A stretch of 64,000 nt of DNA from Boletus sp. NGJ (GCA_019096195.1 JAGTXK010000239.1:1034752-1098751), one strand, 5' to 3'; shown: positions 21,711 through 35,200, counted from the stretch's first letter. The notes: generated from the letters alone by a model not told the origin. Made by a program: numbers and translations.

Positions 21711-23100
21711 GGCGAAAACCTAGAACGTTCTGTACAAGTCATGATTCAGGCACCCGCTACCACTGAGTCTGGACGTACCTTTATCCGCGAATCACCACGT
21801 AAAACCCAGCCAGATCTTTCTGCCGGTCAGCTTTGTTTTACACAGAACTGACCTGGTATATCCATACTCGTACGCTCCCCAGCGATACCGGTCCATCGAG
21901 TGTCGCTTGCCGGGGAGTCGATGATGATTGGACACATGGTAACATATCCTTCCCGCTGAGTCGATGTTAAGCCACTCTTCTGCTCCACGTCCGAGCGGAC
22001 GTGGTCCAAGATTATTGCCTTTTCCTGTTTATCATGACGAAGACCCAGGTGCACGCATGTGGACGGCTCAGGGTTTGGTGTAACCCTATATACTCCTCAG
22101 GGCTCAGGGCCCGTTGGGCAGCCCTCTCCTTTTTGTCCGTTTCGTTTCGTTTTAGATTCCTGCCGTTTGGAAACGGACGAGCGCGTCCGACAGCCTACTT
22201 TATTTCAATCTTGTGTCACTTTGAATAGTGGTCTACGTGTGACTATTATGTGACTACTGTGACATGTGCATTGAGAAACAAGACAGCTTTCATTTCTTGG
22301 CTCGTTCGTTTTGCAAACTATTCAAAATGAAATGAAATGAACGAAAACGGGCGAAAACGGAGGGCGAATGGGCCCTAAGTTAGTAAGTTAGTACAGTACG
22401 TAAATTTGGAAAGACTTAGTCTCGCTATGCATGCAGTGAGACTTCAAGGACCCAGTCTAATCCGAGTCGAGCGTGAAACGCTCCTCCGTGTGAATCTCTA
22501 ACTTCTTTTAGGACCGCAGTGTTACAGTTATCTTCCGCCAGATCCTACAAGCAATCACCTGGAATGATTGACCAGCTGCTAGGTCTGAGGCTATAGCAGC
22601 AAGATGCTCCGCAAGGCAACCGAACTGCGACAGTCGTTGTTGAATCCCTTCTACGACAACCAAACGTGAAGTAGCCTCGACATTTTGCTGTTACAATGAA
22701 GAGCTGTTTGTTTAATCAGAGGAGATCTGACGAACACATTTTCATCAGAACAGTAAAATCAAGCGAGCCAAGCATCCTATCATAGGTCGGCAACCTCGAG
22801 GGAGTAGTCAGTTCCCGAGAGGGACCAGTCCTGTATTACCTTTCGGGAATTCATCGTACGCTCCACGGAGCGTACTGTCGCATTTTTAGACACGTCGACA
22901 GCCATCCAACATACTCAAGACATACATTCAATCGCGCCCTCTGCGGACGACACCTCTCTCTCCACTGGTACGGTGTCTCAAAGCCTCCGACGTATCCTTT
23001 CCGTACCTATCTCGTGTGGTCGATCTCATGGCATGGCACATAGAAATGGATTATGGTGAAGATAGTGAGGAAAAAGAACTCGATGATGACGAGTCAGACT
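21711..23100. other. Intergenic; no supported gene
   Basis: The region has short ORFs only. 22325-22370 contains GAAATGAAATGAACGAAAACGG-type simple repeats. Confidence 0.4.
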
Positions 23101-23727
23101 TCACGCCTCGCTTCCCTCCTCCAAAGCAGCCTGCATGGCAGCTGCCTGCCTGCGAGCTTTTCTCCTCTTTCGCTTTGCGCTCCCGTTCCGTCGCTTTCCA
23201 AAGTACTCGTTGATAATCTCCCGCAACAACTCTTTCAGTAACCCCCCCGTATACGCACTTTCTTTAGGGAACATTTTCCCTTGTTGCTTTGTATACACTC
23301 TGAGCTCCTCGAGAGTGGTGAATTGTTGCACCCGCGTTCCAGTGCGCGCACTTTCGAGGAGATCGACGATATTCACGTGTGCGTCCCACACGCGCTTCAA
23401 GTAAGTGTCAGCTATTTGCGCTTGTTCCACGCGCGCGGGACTCACTTTTTGACATTCTTCAATATTATCAGGGATGGGCAGGATGTCGATGGCTTCGCAC
23501 AAGTTCTGCCACGCTGCCAGGTCGCTATCTGTCCCGTAGATGAAATTGAATTCTTGAACGAGCGCATCATTGAATTCCACGCGGGCGACCGTCAACGCCG
23601 TAGAGTTCTTATCCCATTGAGAGGCCTTGCGGAGGCGTTTGAAGTTGTTGTGTGCGGTGTTGTTCTTACTGTATGTAAAGCCTAGGTTGGCGAATTGCGC
23701 AAAGAAATCCTCGAGAGGCGTGCTCAT
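23101..23727 (-). CDS. Conserved Agaricomycete protein, unknown function (single exon)
   Basis: About 208 residues from MSTPLEDFFAQF. Typical blocks are KRLRKASQWDK, VEFNDALVQEFNFIYGTDSDLAAWQNLCEAIDI, NIEECQKV, HVNIVDLLES, FTTLEELRVYTKQQGKMFPKE and GGLLKELLREI, ending in a basic tail (KRRNGSAKRKRRKARR) that may act as a nuclear signal. I recognise the FNDAL..FNxxYGTD..xWQxLC pattern as a widespread family of fungal proteins without known role. A broken relative lies at 48240-48720. An ATG 24 bases upstream (23751) is also possible. Confidence 0.7.
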   Translation of the reverse strand: MSTPLEDFFAQFANLGFTYSKNNTAHNNFKRLRKASQWDKNSTALTVARVEFNDALVQEFNFIYGTDSDLAAWQNLCEAIDILPIPDNIEECQKVSPARVEQAQIADTYLKRVWDAHVNIVDLLESARTGTRVQQFTTLEELRVYTKQQGKMFPKESAYTGGLLKELLREIINEYFGKRRNGSAKRKRRKARRQAAAMQAALEEGSEA

Positions 23728-23751
23728 GGTTGTCTGAATGGGGTGGGCCAC

Positions 23752-24727
23752 AGAGCGTCAGCCAGTTCCGAATGTTTGAAACTCGTAGTACCTCACGGAT
23801 CTGCGATGAGTCTTGTGGATCCCTGCTGCGCTCGGCCAGGATACGCAGGTGGGATTGGAGTGGCCTCCTGACTGGGCAGGGGAGAGTATTTATGCTGTTT
23901 GTTTGGCTTTTGGTGCCCCAACAACCGCTGCCATGTGTCAGAGTGACTTGGCGTCTTTGAATTCATGTGTCATTGCGCCCACCAACTCTGCGCTATTTGA
24001 TTGGTCAGGAGCCCACAGAAGGTGCCCCTGCATCACTGAGTGTGTTCGTGTGGGTCCACTCCACACCATGAGGCAGATACATGCCCATCGCGCGAGCGCG
24101 AAAATAGCCCGTCTGACTATTGGTGGTGCCAAGTTGCCTACCCTCGGGGCATGGGTCAGTCAGATTGACACCCCTTCACGGCGTGCGATGCCTCCACGCG
24201 GATGGATCGCGGCACATTTACTTCGCAGTAACCGGTGACCGGCGACCGCTGAGTATCAACTGTGCCCAACAATGACTCCGAGAAAGGTCGTCATGCTCCG
24301 AAGACACATTGTGTAAGTGGTCCAGTGCAACTGATAATGACAATAGCGTGGAGATGTCAAGGCAATGGCCCTTCTGCACAGTTGGAAGTATACGATTGGG
24401 CCTTGTATTGTCGAACGCTTCAAGAGGACTCACGGCGGCGGCATGACGCGCAGTCTGCAGGAAAAGCGAACCCGTCTTTTTCGTCGTACGTCGTACACCC
24501 CAAATGGGACGCTGTCCTGGGTCCGCGCAACGCGGCTAATCCTGAGCTCGCATTGAAGTGCAAAGTGCTGCTGTTCAGCCATGCAGGAGACCCGATAATC
24601 TCAACACGAACTGTTGTGCTGAAGGGAGAAGCTGTGTATAGGCAAGCAGGTAAGCATGCGTTGTGTGTGCGACACGGTTGATAGAGTACTCGGGTCGAGG
24701 GCATTCAGAAGACGTCGCATGACACCA
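23752..24727. other. Intergenic with an unassigned open frame (24262-24681, +)
   Basis: One plus-strand frame stays open for 139 codons (24262-24681). Another reading, a short exon from 24272 joined at 24343, also opens. Neither gives recognisable protein, so I do not call a gene. Confidence 0.3.
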
Positions 24728-26384
24728 TCACAGCCTGATGCTGCCCTTTTTGCCTCCTCCAAGGCTTTTCCACCACTGCTCCCCAACTTTGCTCGTCTTC
24801 TTCCCGCCTTTGAAGGCATTCCCAACAACACTACCATCCCCAGTTCGCGTGCCGTTCCTCCGGATCTCCTTCATGCCACCAGCCCTCCTTGTGACAGTTA
24901 ATATCCCAGACGAGATGCCTTTTCGTTGCGCCGAGTCTGCTGGCGTATGTGACCTGAGACGTTTAGGAGAGGTGGATATATGCAGCGTCGGGGACCGAGT
25001 ACGTGCACTCGACGGAGACAACGAACGTGCCTGTGGTCCTGATGACGAACTCGACGCTTCGGCTACCTCATCCACACCGCCATAAGTGAGTTTTGGCGAT
25101 TCCGAGTGTTTCCGTTTCGTACCCCGCTCAAGAGAGGGGGGTGACGATAGAGCAAGCGAATTGACTTTACCCGCAGGATCGTCGTCGACCTTGTTTTTCG
25201 ATTGCGGCTGAACAAGGGTGTGAGATGACCTGAATCCACCTTCCCACTGCTTTTTGTACAATCGGAAAAGCGCCATCGTAGCACGTGCATCCGTCACCTT
25301 TTTTCGTTCAATCAACGTCAGCGATACGACGACACCACGCAGGGAAAATGTATGGGCTTACACTACTGTGTTCCCCACCCTGGATGACGATGCCGAGTTC
25401 TTGCCTCACGAGGACGCGCAGTGCAGGGCGACGAGATTTGACGACACGGTGTTTATATGCCAACGATTGGGTATCACGAGTCTGTGGAGACGGATGGGAG
25501 AGCAGGAGTGCCTGTTTGGGCAAGAGGACGTAAGAAATGTACCTTGTATGCATAATGCACAAGATGCACATACCTTGAGATCGTTGTATATAGCGTGTCC
25601 AACGAGTATTCGGTCCTTGATTAGGTCTGCCACCGTTTTCTGGACTTCTTTGAATGTCTTGGCTACGGGCGATCATATCCGCAGTCAGTCACGCTTGGTG
25701 AAATTCGGTTGGCTACGGCAAACGTACCTGAGCTAGCCAGATCAGTGCTTCGGACGCCACTCCACTGGGTTCTATAGTCGACGACCTTTTCGCGTTGTCG
25801 TACGAAGACGTCAAGAATTATGGCGCCTGTGTAATTGACGATACTGACGCGTGCCAGGGAGGACTCATTGCCTTCGATGCCGACGCCTACCATTTCGCAG
25901 TCGAGCGCGAGGTATTTTCCGGGGCTGCAAAAAGACAATGAGACAACACAGAGCGAGCGAGCTAGAGCGTACGTGGGGCTCACGCAGTCTCAGAAGCCTT
26001 GTATTTTGCTTTTCCAAGGACCATTCTTCGCAACGCCGCGAGGGACTCGCCATTCTTTACCTCGGTCGTCTCGAGATCGATGTGTTCGTTGGGGTTGTCT
26101 GGGCCATGTCGTTTCGGTGGTGGAGACGAAGCATTACGAGGAAACGCAGACGTCCTGCTGGATAGAGACGCGCTCGACTCGCCGCCATCGATCTTGCGCC
26201 ATTTTCGTGGGTGACCGTGTTGAACCAGAGTCTGACGGGGAAAATGAATCTCTAGCGCATCGACGTTCCGTGACGCTCACTTTTTGCAACGCTAACCAAT
26301 TCGATGATGGTCTGGTTTCGCGGTTGTTAGATGGAATAAAACACAAAAGACAAGAGGACCTCGTTACTTTGTGGACGGTGTCAT
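24728..26384 (-). CDS. REX4: RNA exonuclease 4 (DEDDh 3'-5' exonuclease)
   Basis: REX4 trims rRNA precursors in the nucleolus. A short first exon MTPSTK (ATG 26384) splices to PSSNWLALQK, then TLVQHGHPRKWRK, a linker (NGESLAALRRMVLGKAKYKASETA), and the exonuclease domain: GKYLALDCEMVGVG (motif I, D and E), SLARVSIVNYTG, DVFVRQREKVVDYRTQWSGV, DRILVGHAIYNDLK (motif II, D) and GGEHSSVTDARATMALFRLYKKQWE (motif III, H and D). All four acidic residues and the His are present, so the enzyme should be active. A Ser-rich basic tail (GTKRKHSES, SPKRLRSHTP, GGKKTSKVGEQWWKSLGG) runs to the stop at 24728. Introns have GT..AG ends. The short first exon is inferred from splice signals. Confidence 0.88.
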
Positions 26385-26546
26385 TCTCGCCAAAGGTTGA
26401 TTCGGATCCAGTCTCCGACAGTCCTTCCGATAATGGCTGCCTTTGTCGACGCACGCTCACAACTTTGTTGAATATTTGAATGGTGATCTTCCTGCCACTC
26501 ACCACATCCACATCGACCGCTTTGTAAACGCAAGATACCAACACAA
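26385..26546. promoter_or_regulatory. Short bidirectional promoter between REX4 and the next gene
   Basis: Only 162 bases separate the divergent start codons, so both promoters and leaders must share this stretch. No clear TATA box is seen. Confidence 0.55.
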
Positions 26547-28651
26547 ATGCCCAAAAAACCAAAGGCTGGCCCCCCATATACAGACATACCCGAGGAGATA
26601 TATGTCGTAGTCACAAATCCCTGGGGAATGAATGCAAATCCACGCTCACGCAATCCAGGCGACTTTAATCGCATTGCTTCCTGGGCGCAACTTATCCTTC
26701 AGCAAGCCGGATTGGGCGGGGGACGTGTAGCAACAATCGAATGTATCTATAGCATGGGTACTGTGAGTGCAGCGTGTGAGTGGTATTTGTGTGTGAGGAG
26801 ACTGACACTTTGTTATTGGATCTACCCCCATGTCTCGTTCTTGATGCGTGAATAGCGCAATGAAATCATTCTTCAATTCCAAGAAGGGACTGATATCATC
26901 CCCCTCCTCGGCGAACATCGCTGGGCAAACTTTGCAAAAGGCTGGAATCCCAACGACCCTCGCTCAACACGTGTCTTTATTTACAACTGGAGAAACAATG
27001 GGGACCCTGCAAACCGTAAGTGAAACCGTCAATGCACGTATATTGTTTGTGGTTCATGGTAGTGGCGTCCGACCAGTAAGTACTGTACACTGACTTAACG
27101 CTGCTTTCAGATAATTGGACCGAGAACTTTCCAAACCCCCTCCCACTCGACACCGTACCCGTTAAATCCCCGTACCCGGCACCATTGTGGACCCAACCTC
27201 CATCCACCCTCGCCAACTTTGTTCTTCCCATCCCACATCCACCAATCCTCCCTCCAGTGCCCAACCATGAGCATAATCCAGGCCAGGAACAACAGTCGGC
27301 AATATTGCCGCCCCCTTCAGTGGTGACGCCATCACCAGCACCCCCAGAACAACCAGATCAGCCTGACTTTGGAGAGCAAGCTGTGGCACAAGATTCAGTG
27401 GTGAGCAACTTCCTGGACTATTGGAGCACTCCATAATATTGTCGACAACACTAGTCCACCAATCTTTTCAAGCCTTATGAACCGCCTTCACAGCACGCCT
27501 CTCTTGCACGATTCCTCGATCGGCAGCAGGCTCGATGCGACGAAGCACCCTCATCTCAGGCATCGCCACCACCTCCCAAATTTATCAAAAAACTTGATCC
27601 ATATGAATTGGGTAAGGTTTTCCCTTTCTTTGTCGTCTTGAGTATCGATCTCATTCCTGCTTGCATAGAGGAGGATGCCCTCAGCGCGCTCCGCTCACTC
27701 GACCCCAGTCAAGAGGATACGAAAGATGCAAGAAACGAAGATGTCAAACTGACTCTCCCGCTTTCTGTCAAACTCGAACACCCCGAGGTAAAGACGGAGG
27801 ACAACGATGCTCAAAATACCATCACCTCCGAGTCTGGCTCTCGTACGTCGTTGGCCTTGGACACCCATTTTTAAGCTTCGCCTGTGACAAGTGCTGACTT
27901 AGTGCCAACAGGATACCAACCCTCCCAAGCCCTCGTAGATGCCTTCAATTCCCTTACTCAACCTGAACAAAAGCCTCCGTCCGCTCACCCACTGCCACGT
28001 GATCCTCGAAGACGACCCAGCGCGGGTGCGTCGTCTATTTCTCGTCCTCTGAGTTATCGACGGAGGGCATCTCTAGCGTCCCAAATTGCAACCCCAGCAA
28101 GGTCCGGATATCAACCCTCAGCAGCACTTGAAGCTGAGATAAATAGCTTTCTTATGGGTGCCACAGCATCATCGTCGTCATCAGTTAATGGCACTCGACC
28201 ACGCGGTACGTTTTTTTTTCTCTATTTGCAACGTGTACGTGCTCAGATGACGAATCAGCGTCGAGGGTGAACGGCATTAAAAGAGAGTACGAAGAGGACG
28301 TGGCCACGTCTTTAGGTATGTTGTGTTGCACACTCCATTCCTCCCTTCTCGTCCAACTAATCTGATCCTTTGGTCTTCAACGCGTAAAAGTAGGGGAAGG
28401 GAAGAGGATCAAGATCGAGGAATGCTAGATGACGAGAAGGGGACGTATTATGTCCCCCTCTCCCTCCTTGAGCGGGTTTCGCAGCAGTTTGCGATGTTCG
28501 CCGCGAGTGACCTTCCTCCAGGGCGTAATTACTCGATCGCAGGTTGTAGTGTTATACCATGTTGTGACGCAAACTATATTATGGATCTTGGAACTGGGAA
28601 GGAACATTAGCCAATAACCTTCAACAAGCCACACTGGCACAGGCACTTTGA
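26547..28651 (+). CDS. Hypothetical protein, Pro-rich, with a folded N-terminal domain
   Basis: The N-terminal ~110 residues look folded: EEIYVVVTNPWGMNANP, FNRIASWAQLILQQAGL, then across the intron RNEIILQFQEGTDIIPLLGEHRWANFAKGW and TRVFIYNWRNNGDP. An RRM-like fold is possible but not shown. The rest is low-complexity (LPIPHPPILPPVP, PPPPKFIKKL) with two repeats of a GYQPS(Q/A)AL motif (near 27911 and 28110). The 3' end was solved by splicing: TSL joins EDQDRGMLDDEKGTYYVPLSLLERV via acceptor GGGAAG, then SIAG joins TLANNLQQATLAQAL, stopping at 28649-28651. An alternative acceptor would end the protein at 28428. About eight exons. Shared promoter with REX4 may mean co-expression; function unknown. 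Confidence 0.65.
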
Positions 28652-29284
28652 TGAAGATTTCCCAGCCCACGACACCCATTCCGGCTGCACCAAGAAAATC
28701 AGCCGCTGGATTCCACTGCGGCCCTCCACAAAATACCTTTGCAACCAGGCAGCAGCCGAAGACACCCAGCGTTCCAATGCACCTTTGACAAGACCCGCAG
28801 GCCCGAAAACAAACATGCCTAGGAAGGTCCAAGTGTCCATTCTTCGGGGTCTTACCTGCGCCTCAGGCGTTGAGGGTTTCATTTTGCACAAGTTTCGGAC
28901 GCGCCATATATACATGACCCGGCGAGGCCCTGTCAAGCTGAGTCTTACGGATCGACACTGCGTTGCCCGCCATATCATGTCCGCCCACACGCCCGCACAT
29001 GATATATGATATTCCTCGTCTTGTCATCTCCATCATTTTGGTCATCCTCAGACCTGAAAAACGTTCACATCAGCTGCAATCGCGACAGTGAGGTGAAACT
29101 CCTAGTCGTATATGTTGCGTGTTCGTGCATGGCAGCAACAAAAGTGGTATGACGCTTTAGAACCGTAGCGGAAACACTAACTTACAAACAAGACTATCCT
29201 ACAATACAACGTGGAAACAGCACAAACACAAGCATAGAAACGCGTAATACACCAACGACTCTCGGTTCGTCGACCGCACGTTGC
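28652..29284. other. Intergenic; no supported gene
   Basis: A minus-strand frame over 28607-28990 has hydrophobic stretches (FLGMFVFGPAGLVKGAL) but overlaps the 3' end of the plus-strand gene and shows no family. It is left uncalled. Confidence 0.35.
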
Positions 29285-31361
29285 TCACTCATCCATGATA
29301 TCCATGACTGACTCGAGTGCGACCTTGGGCTTGAGCAGGACCTTTGTCTCCCACTGTTTCTCCCCAGTCATTCCCACTCGCGTCTTCTTCCTCAGACCTA
29401 GGTCTGTCGCACACAATACCTTGCTCATGGTGTTTTCTCTTGCCTTCGCAGACCCCCCATCATCGTACGAATCATCCATCGTCATCAAATCGAATGCGGT
29501 CGCCGGTAGGACTGCCATCACCTCGAAATCGCCCGAGGTAACGTCCTCGCCAACGATCTTGTTCACACGCATGGCCAAAGAGACCAGGAAGGAGAGTTTC
29601 TCGGCGAATTTGGAAGAGAGGGCCGAGGTAATGTCCGATTTTGGCGCGGTGCATCCAGCGGTGAGGAGGATGTCACTGAGGCCGGAGAATATCTTGGTCG
29701 CGATTTGAAACGCGATCTGGGAGTTGTCGAATGGTGTCGATGGGACGTGCGCACGCGTGAGGGCGCGCCAGCGGCCAGCGATTGCCTGTGCCTCTGATTG
29801 TATGCGTGAGTATTTTCGTTGAGTAGCCTGTCTCCAGTGATTGTTCACCTTTTTCATGCACACTCTGGTAGATTGCGTCGATGAACCGGTTATGACCCTC
29901 GTCTCCACCAATTATCCAAGCGCATGCGATCCAACGCAGATGATACGTCAGATAGGCCTGGAACGCAATCTGGATCAAAATGGGATCGTCCCTATGTTTT
30001 TTCGTGCCGAGGAAATGGACGATGACGCCTCCGATCGTACCCGATGCTCGTTTGCAAGCCGCTAATTGCTCGTCCGTTTTGGACACTTGCGTCGTCGTGT
30101 CATGCAAGAACAACTCAACCATGGACTCGGCCATGAAGGCGGTGCTTTGGAGCACTTCTGCGTTGAGCCTCTGAAGGGTGCTGGTGACCTCGGCGCCAGA
30201 AAAGGCATCAGCTGTTGTGAGGAAGCTCTGCGCGCCTTTGAGCTCCGAGGTACGGTCCTCCAGCAGCGTCAGGAGTTGATTGAACTCTTTCTTCAACGCT
30301 GACGACTCCTCTCGTGCACTATTAAGTTCCTTGTTTTGAATTTCCAGACGCTGCTTAAGCTCGGCAGTTGTCCTTTTCGAATCCTTCGCATTGGAAAGCT
30401 CACGGCGAAGTGCCTCGATCTCGCGAAGGCTTGTGTCCAGCTTGGGAGCATATGCGTCGAGCGATTTTCTGACTTTCCGTAGCTCTGAATGGGCCTGCGT
30501 TCGATCAAGATTGACTTCCTCGAGCGCTGTTTTGACCTGCTCCGTTTCTTTTGCGTGCGTCATTTTGAGCCGCTCGATCTCCGCAATGTAAAACCCTCTG
30601 GTGGAGTCTCTGTCCTTCCGTACGCGCTCGCGATCAACGGACAGGTGCTCAACGCGCTCAACGTGCCCCTGTAAGCTCGTTTGCAACGTTTCTACCTCCC
30701 CCCTGTGCGCCTCACGAGCAGCATATAACTCTCCCTTCAGCTTTTCCGCCTCAGACTGCAGCTGTGAGCGTTCCTGTTTCATTTCTTCCCGTGCGGCGTC
30801 CAACTGTTGCGTCTGTTGCTGAAGCATGATTTTAAGCTTTTCGCTCTCTTCCTTGAGTGCGTCTACCGCGGCGACAGTGATTGCGCTGGGCTCTCTCTCC
30901 CTTTCCCGTTCCCGCTCGCGACGGTTCTTGGGAGAAGACCCGTCCTTCCGTTCTGCGTAGTTACTAGATCGCAGGTCCACCACCTTTCGTTCCCACCGTT
31001 CACGGTCACTCTCTGCCTTTCGCTTTGCAGCGAGCGTCGTCTCGAGCTGCTGACGCAATCGGTCACCCTCCTCCTGCAACTGGGGAACAGAGGGGGCAGG
31101 GGGTGGGGGCAGGGGCGGAAGCGGTGCCCCACGTGGGTGGTCACTGCCGTACACCTGGCTATACCCGAGACGCTCAAAGGTGGCCTCGTCGTCGACGTCG
31201 GGCGATGAAGGTGGTCCAGGCTTGACGTGCTCCCATTGCGTCTCATATGATGGATGGGGTGGGTATTCGGGAGATATGGTGGTCGTGAGTTTAGGTGTGA
31301 GAGGTGCGGGTTTGGGCGTGCTGTTCCGCTTCGGGGTCGAGGACCAGAAGTTGCTGAGCAT
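29285..31361 (-). CDS. Long coiled-coil protein, conserved fungal type
   Basis: Two exons. The first (31361 to about 29850) starts MLSNFWSSTPKRNSTPKPAP, has a Pro-rich segment (PLPPLPPPPAPS), and then about 300 residues of heptad coiled coil (EEGDRLRQQLETTLAAKR, LKEESEKLKIMLQQQTQQL, EAEKLKGELYAAREAH and so on). A globular C-terminal half follows: AEVLQSTAFMAESMVELFLHD, IALIQIAFQAYLTYHLRWIACAWIIGG-like helices, and after the intron RWRALTRAHVP, FQIATKIFSGLSDILLTAGC, LSFLVSLAMRVNKIVGEDV. The stop is at 29285. About 690 residues. The layout suggests a cytoskeletal or membrane-tether scaffold, but no named domain is evident. Confidence 0.75.
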
Positions 31362-32205
31362 GGCTACGACCGAGTCGTTTGGATTTCTAGTTTGGACGGG
31401 GTGGTGTTGTCGATGGGACGCGCTCGACGACGCCGAGCAAGTAAGTGACGAGCAGCAAGCGATGGGATTGCTCAGACGACAGGGGACGTTGGTTTACGGA
31501 TACGAGAGATGGGTTAGAACGGGCGGGTTACTGTGGCACGACCCAATGGCGGGCACCTGGTGCTGGCAGAGGATGAAGATGAAGGGGGGAAAGCTCACCC
31601 TTTCTGTGCGCGGACGCATTCCTCGACTCAGCGAGGCTCCAGGCAGGCCTGTTAGCTAAGCCACATGCTTCCCGCGCATCGTTGCCACGGTGCTGCCATT
31701 GCGCCGCGCTGCGTTGGGGGTACGATCTTGTAGACGGGCACGAGGCGACAACACCCCCGTGATCCGTAGCGACAGGAGCCTCCAATCTACATACCCTGCT
31801 GATGCAAGTGTTATCTCGTAAGTTAAAACCCCCCGTCATTTACTGCTACCCAATGGTGACGCGTATCAGTCATCCACGTTTAATGAGACTTGGGAGAACC
31901 ACGATAGAGTAGCCTGACATGCGTGGAACGCGATGCCTGAAAATGAAAGACCTTTGCCCACAGGCAGTGTTGGGGTCATGCGAGTTCCGCATGGCATTTT
32001 CCTCTTAATCATTTAGGTCCGTTTCGGACGAGCTGGCACAAGTATCCGAGTACCTACTATGTAGACATACTAGTATTATTACTCCAACATGTACAGACCG
32101 TCTAATGCCCCGCTTGCTACATACATTATATGTTACATACACCGCCAGCAACAGTCCTGTAACATCAATCCCAACCAGGTTCTACAACGCACGCATGCCC
32201 TCACA
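31362..32205. other. Intergenic; no supported gene
   Basis: The stretch carries the promoter of the coiled-coil gene and the 3' region of the F-box gene. Short ORFs show no domain. Confidence 0.4.
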
Positions 32206-35200
32206 TCATTCATACCTCAAAATGAAAATCTTGCCTTCCTTGACCGATAAAATCACAGCGCCCTGGCTCTGGTCAATGTTGATCGTCTCTACCCCATCCA
32301 AGTCAAGCTCCTCCGGAATCTCGAGCGTACGCACGACCGCTTCCTCACGCCACAATCGTCCATCCCCAGACTTGTCCCGCTTCCGATCCACTGCGGTAAA
32401 CACAGGCGGGAACGTGACAAAGCGGAGACATTTCGGTACGCGGTGTCGCCGTGGGTCGTATATCGTACCATCTCCCTCGTGTGGGTTCGTCGACTCGCTC
32501 GCGGCTCGTCGAGGCAGATCATGGTGACGCCTCGGGCCATTCGACGCCGATGCCGATGCCGGTCCACTTCCGTCATCTGATATGCTTGCAAACAGTGCCT
32601 CGTCCTCGTCATCCCCGTCGTCTTCACTGTCCGAAAACGGTGCGTGACCGACGAGTCGCGACGCATCTACACCAAAGACACCTCCCGGTTCCGCAGCATA
32701 CTCGATCCAGACAGCGTGCCCAAAATCGACGGCGACAAGGGGACGTGGTCGGTCGCCCGCTTCCTCATCGTCATCGTTGTCACCCGTACCATCGAGCACA
32801 CAGACGACTTCAAATGGCGTAGAGACGTACCACAGGTGAAGCATCTCATCGTCTTCTTCCTCGCTTGTATGAGTGTCGGATGCAGGCGAACTCGACGTCG
32901 ATGGCTTGCGGATGATCGGGACCCGGAAGTAGTGTTGCGCTAGTACAAATCGTGTACGGTGGGTATCCGGATCGTGGGCAGCGAGGAGAACGACGGTACA
33001 ACTTAATCGAGGGACTCCTGGCAGTGTAGGCCACCACTGTCGAACAAAATGAGCCGACTCGGGATACCAAGGCGGGAAAGGGTACGGGTTTGGGGCCGGT
33101 GATGCCGTCGTAGGGGCATGGGATGGCACGAGGGGTTGCATTGTTGTCGATACGCTCGAAGATGAATGGACAGTACCAGGGGAGCTGTGATGCGACGTTG
33201 ACGAAGATCCTGCTTGAATCGTCTCTCCATTCGGTTCCTGTTCTGCATCCACTTCTCGCATTTTACCCTTGTCTTTCGCTCTTTTCAACGATGGACCCGG
33301 TTCATACTCGTCAACAATACCTTCGCTATCAGCTCTTCCCTTTCCCTTCGATCTCGAGCTCTCTGCCACGGCTTCTTGTGACCACCTATCATCATCTTCC
33401 GTGCCGCACTCCGAGCCATCATCAGGCAATGCGTCTTTCTCGTTGACCCCTTCACATTTCTCTGCCGGTATAACGGCAGTCGACGGTTCAGCATTGGGCT
33501 GTTCCCCAACGGCTGGCAATGGACTATCAGCGTCACCAGAGGTTTCCTCATCATCTGCTACGTCATGGGTGGTGGTGAAGCCAGGATCGGCAACCCCGAC
33601 CGAACTGGGTTGAACACTTGGGAAGACAAACTTTTTCGATATCGATCTCATTGGCGATAATCGAATCGAAATGACTGGCAAGTCATCACGGCAAAAACTG
33701 TGCGGTGGGTCGTGATTCGTTGGTTCACAATCGTGGTTATGGATGCGACTTGCGAGAAGGCTGGGCTTGCGAGGTTTTATAAAGTTGCGGAGGATATTAA
33801 GAGGATAAAAGTGTTGGTAAGCGGCATCCGCTTCTTCCGAGTGAATGACTATTTGGTCCTCGTGTAAGATGCAAGACCAATTTGATGATATAAGCTAGAA
33901 AGTTATCTTGCGTGTTAGACGTGCCTTTCGGATGTGTTTGGGCGGTTCATGATGAACCATCGCACAGGAGAACTAGACTTACACAGCCAACACCAGTATC
34001 CACAAAAACATATTCATCTTTAGCCCAATCCAGCAAAACATACAATCCTGGAATGGGATCAACAGGGGAAACACAGTCGCGTTCTCTCAGTTTCTCACCG
34101 ATAGTGTTACTGCTCGCTACCCATACGAAAGCGCTCAAGAGGCGACGCGGTGGATCCAACAGGAAAACGTTCATAACCACTCCAGTCGTATGGAAGGATG
34201 TCAGTGGAAAGAAGATAGGTTTGTGTTCGAGTGTAGGCTGCGAATGAGGTTCGAAAAGAATCCCTGCGCGAAAAGAACCTCGAGTGCATATAAACTGACC
34301 CCCAGGACAGGTTGGATAAACCGCGGGGACTGCGTACGGGCAAATGGTATGTGTCTGCGTCTCTCGATGACACTCTGTGCAATCAGGAAGAGGTGAGGTA
34401 GTCCGCGTGGACAAGGGCGAGCGCGTAAGGCAGGCAGAATCTGTAATCGTGCTGGATGTGTGGAGAGTTGAATCTTGTGGAGATGATTCATGCGACGAAG
34501 GTGGGGGAGAGTTCGCTGGACTCTTGGAAGGAGAGCAACAGTGAGATTCCGGAGTGAATGATAAGGCCCGGGACGACGGAGAGGGATAGTCCCGCACATC
34601 TGGTGGAAACGCAAGTTTCATGAGAACGAACTCCATTACTCGGTTATCATCATAGCTATTGATCCGAATTAGAACACCGCATATCTGTGTACTGATACAC
34701 TCACGATCCCTCGAGAACCCTTGCCATCGTAAAGTATACTGCTCGTTCGTCGAATTCGACGCGGCACTTCCATAATTCCCATTTCTTTTCGGGGTCTACG
34801 TCCTCAAGACCATCGCCATTATCGTCGACGTCTTCCTTTGAGCTGCGTCGATCTATCTTGTAGCTATCTTTGGAAACACGCTCACCGCTACCACGTTGCG
34901 CGGATAACGTCCGCGGATCCCATTCTGCGAGGCAGACGTCGCGTGCAACGTCCCAGCAAATGACACGACCGCTCTTCGTTGCGCAAAGTGTGTATGAAGA
35001 CGTTATCGGTGATAACCAATCGATCTCTTCGTTTGGCGGCGCGGATATTTTTGTGTACCATTGACCGGATGTATCGGATGAGGTGTATGGGGATGCGGAC
35101 AAAGAAAATGGGGACCTTGCGGGACGAGGTGCACGGACTCTCCAAGCCCTTTCAAAACTATGGGCTCTGTCGACCGCCTTGATGAGATTCAGAGTAGAGA

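Noticed and set aside
24262-24681. 139-codon plus-strand ORF as a gene
   Set aside because: Two competing frames, no domain, and doubtful very short intron in the alternative model.
28607-28990. Minus-strand ORF with hydrophobic stretches
   Set aside because: Overlaps the spliced 3' end of the plus-strand gene and resembles no family.
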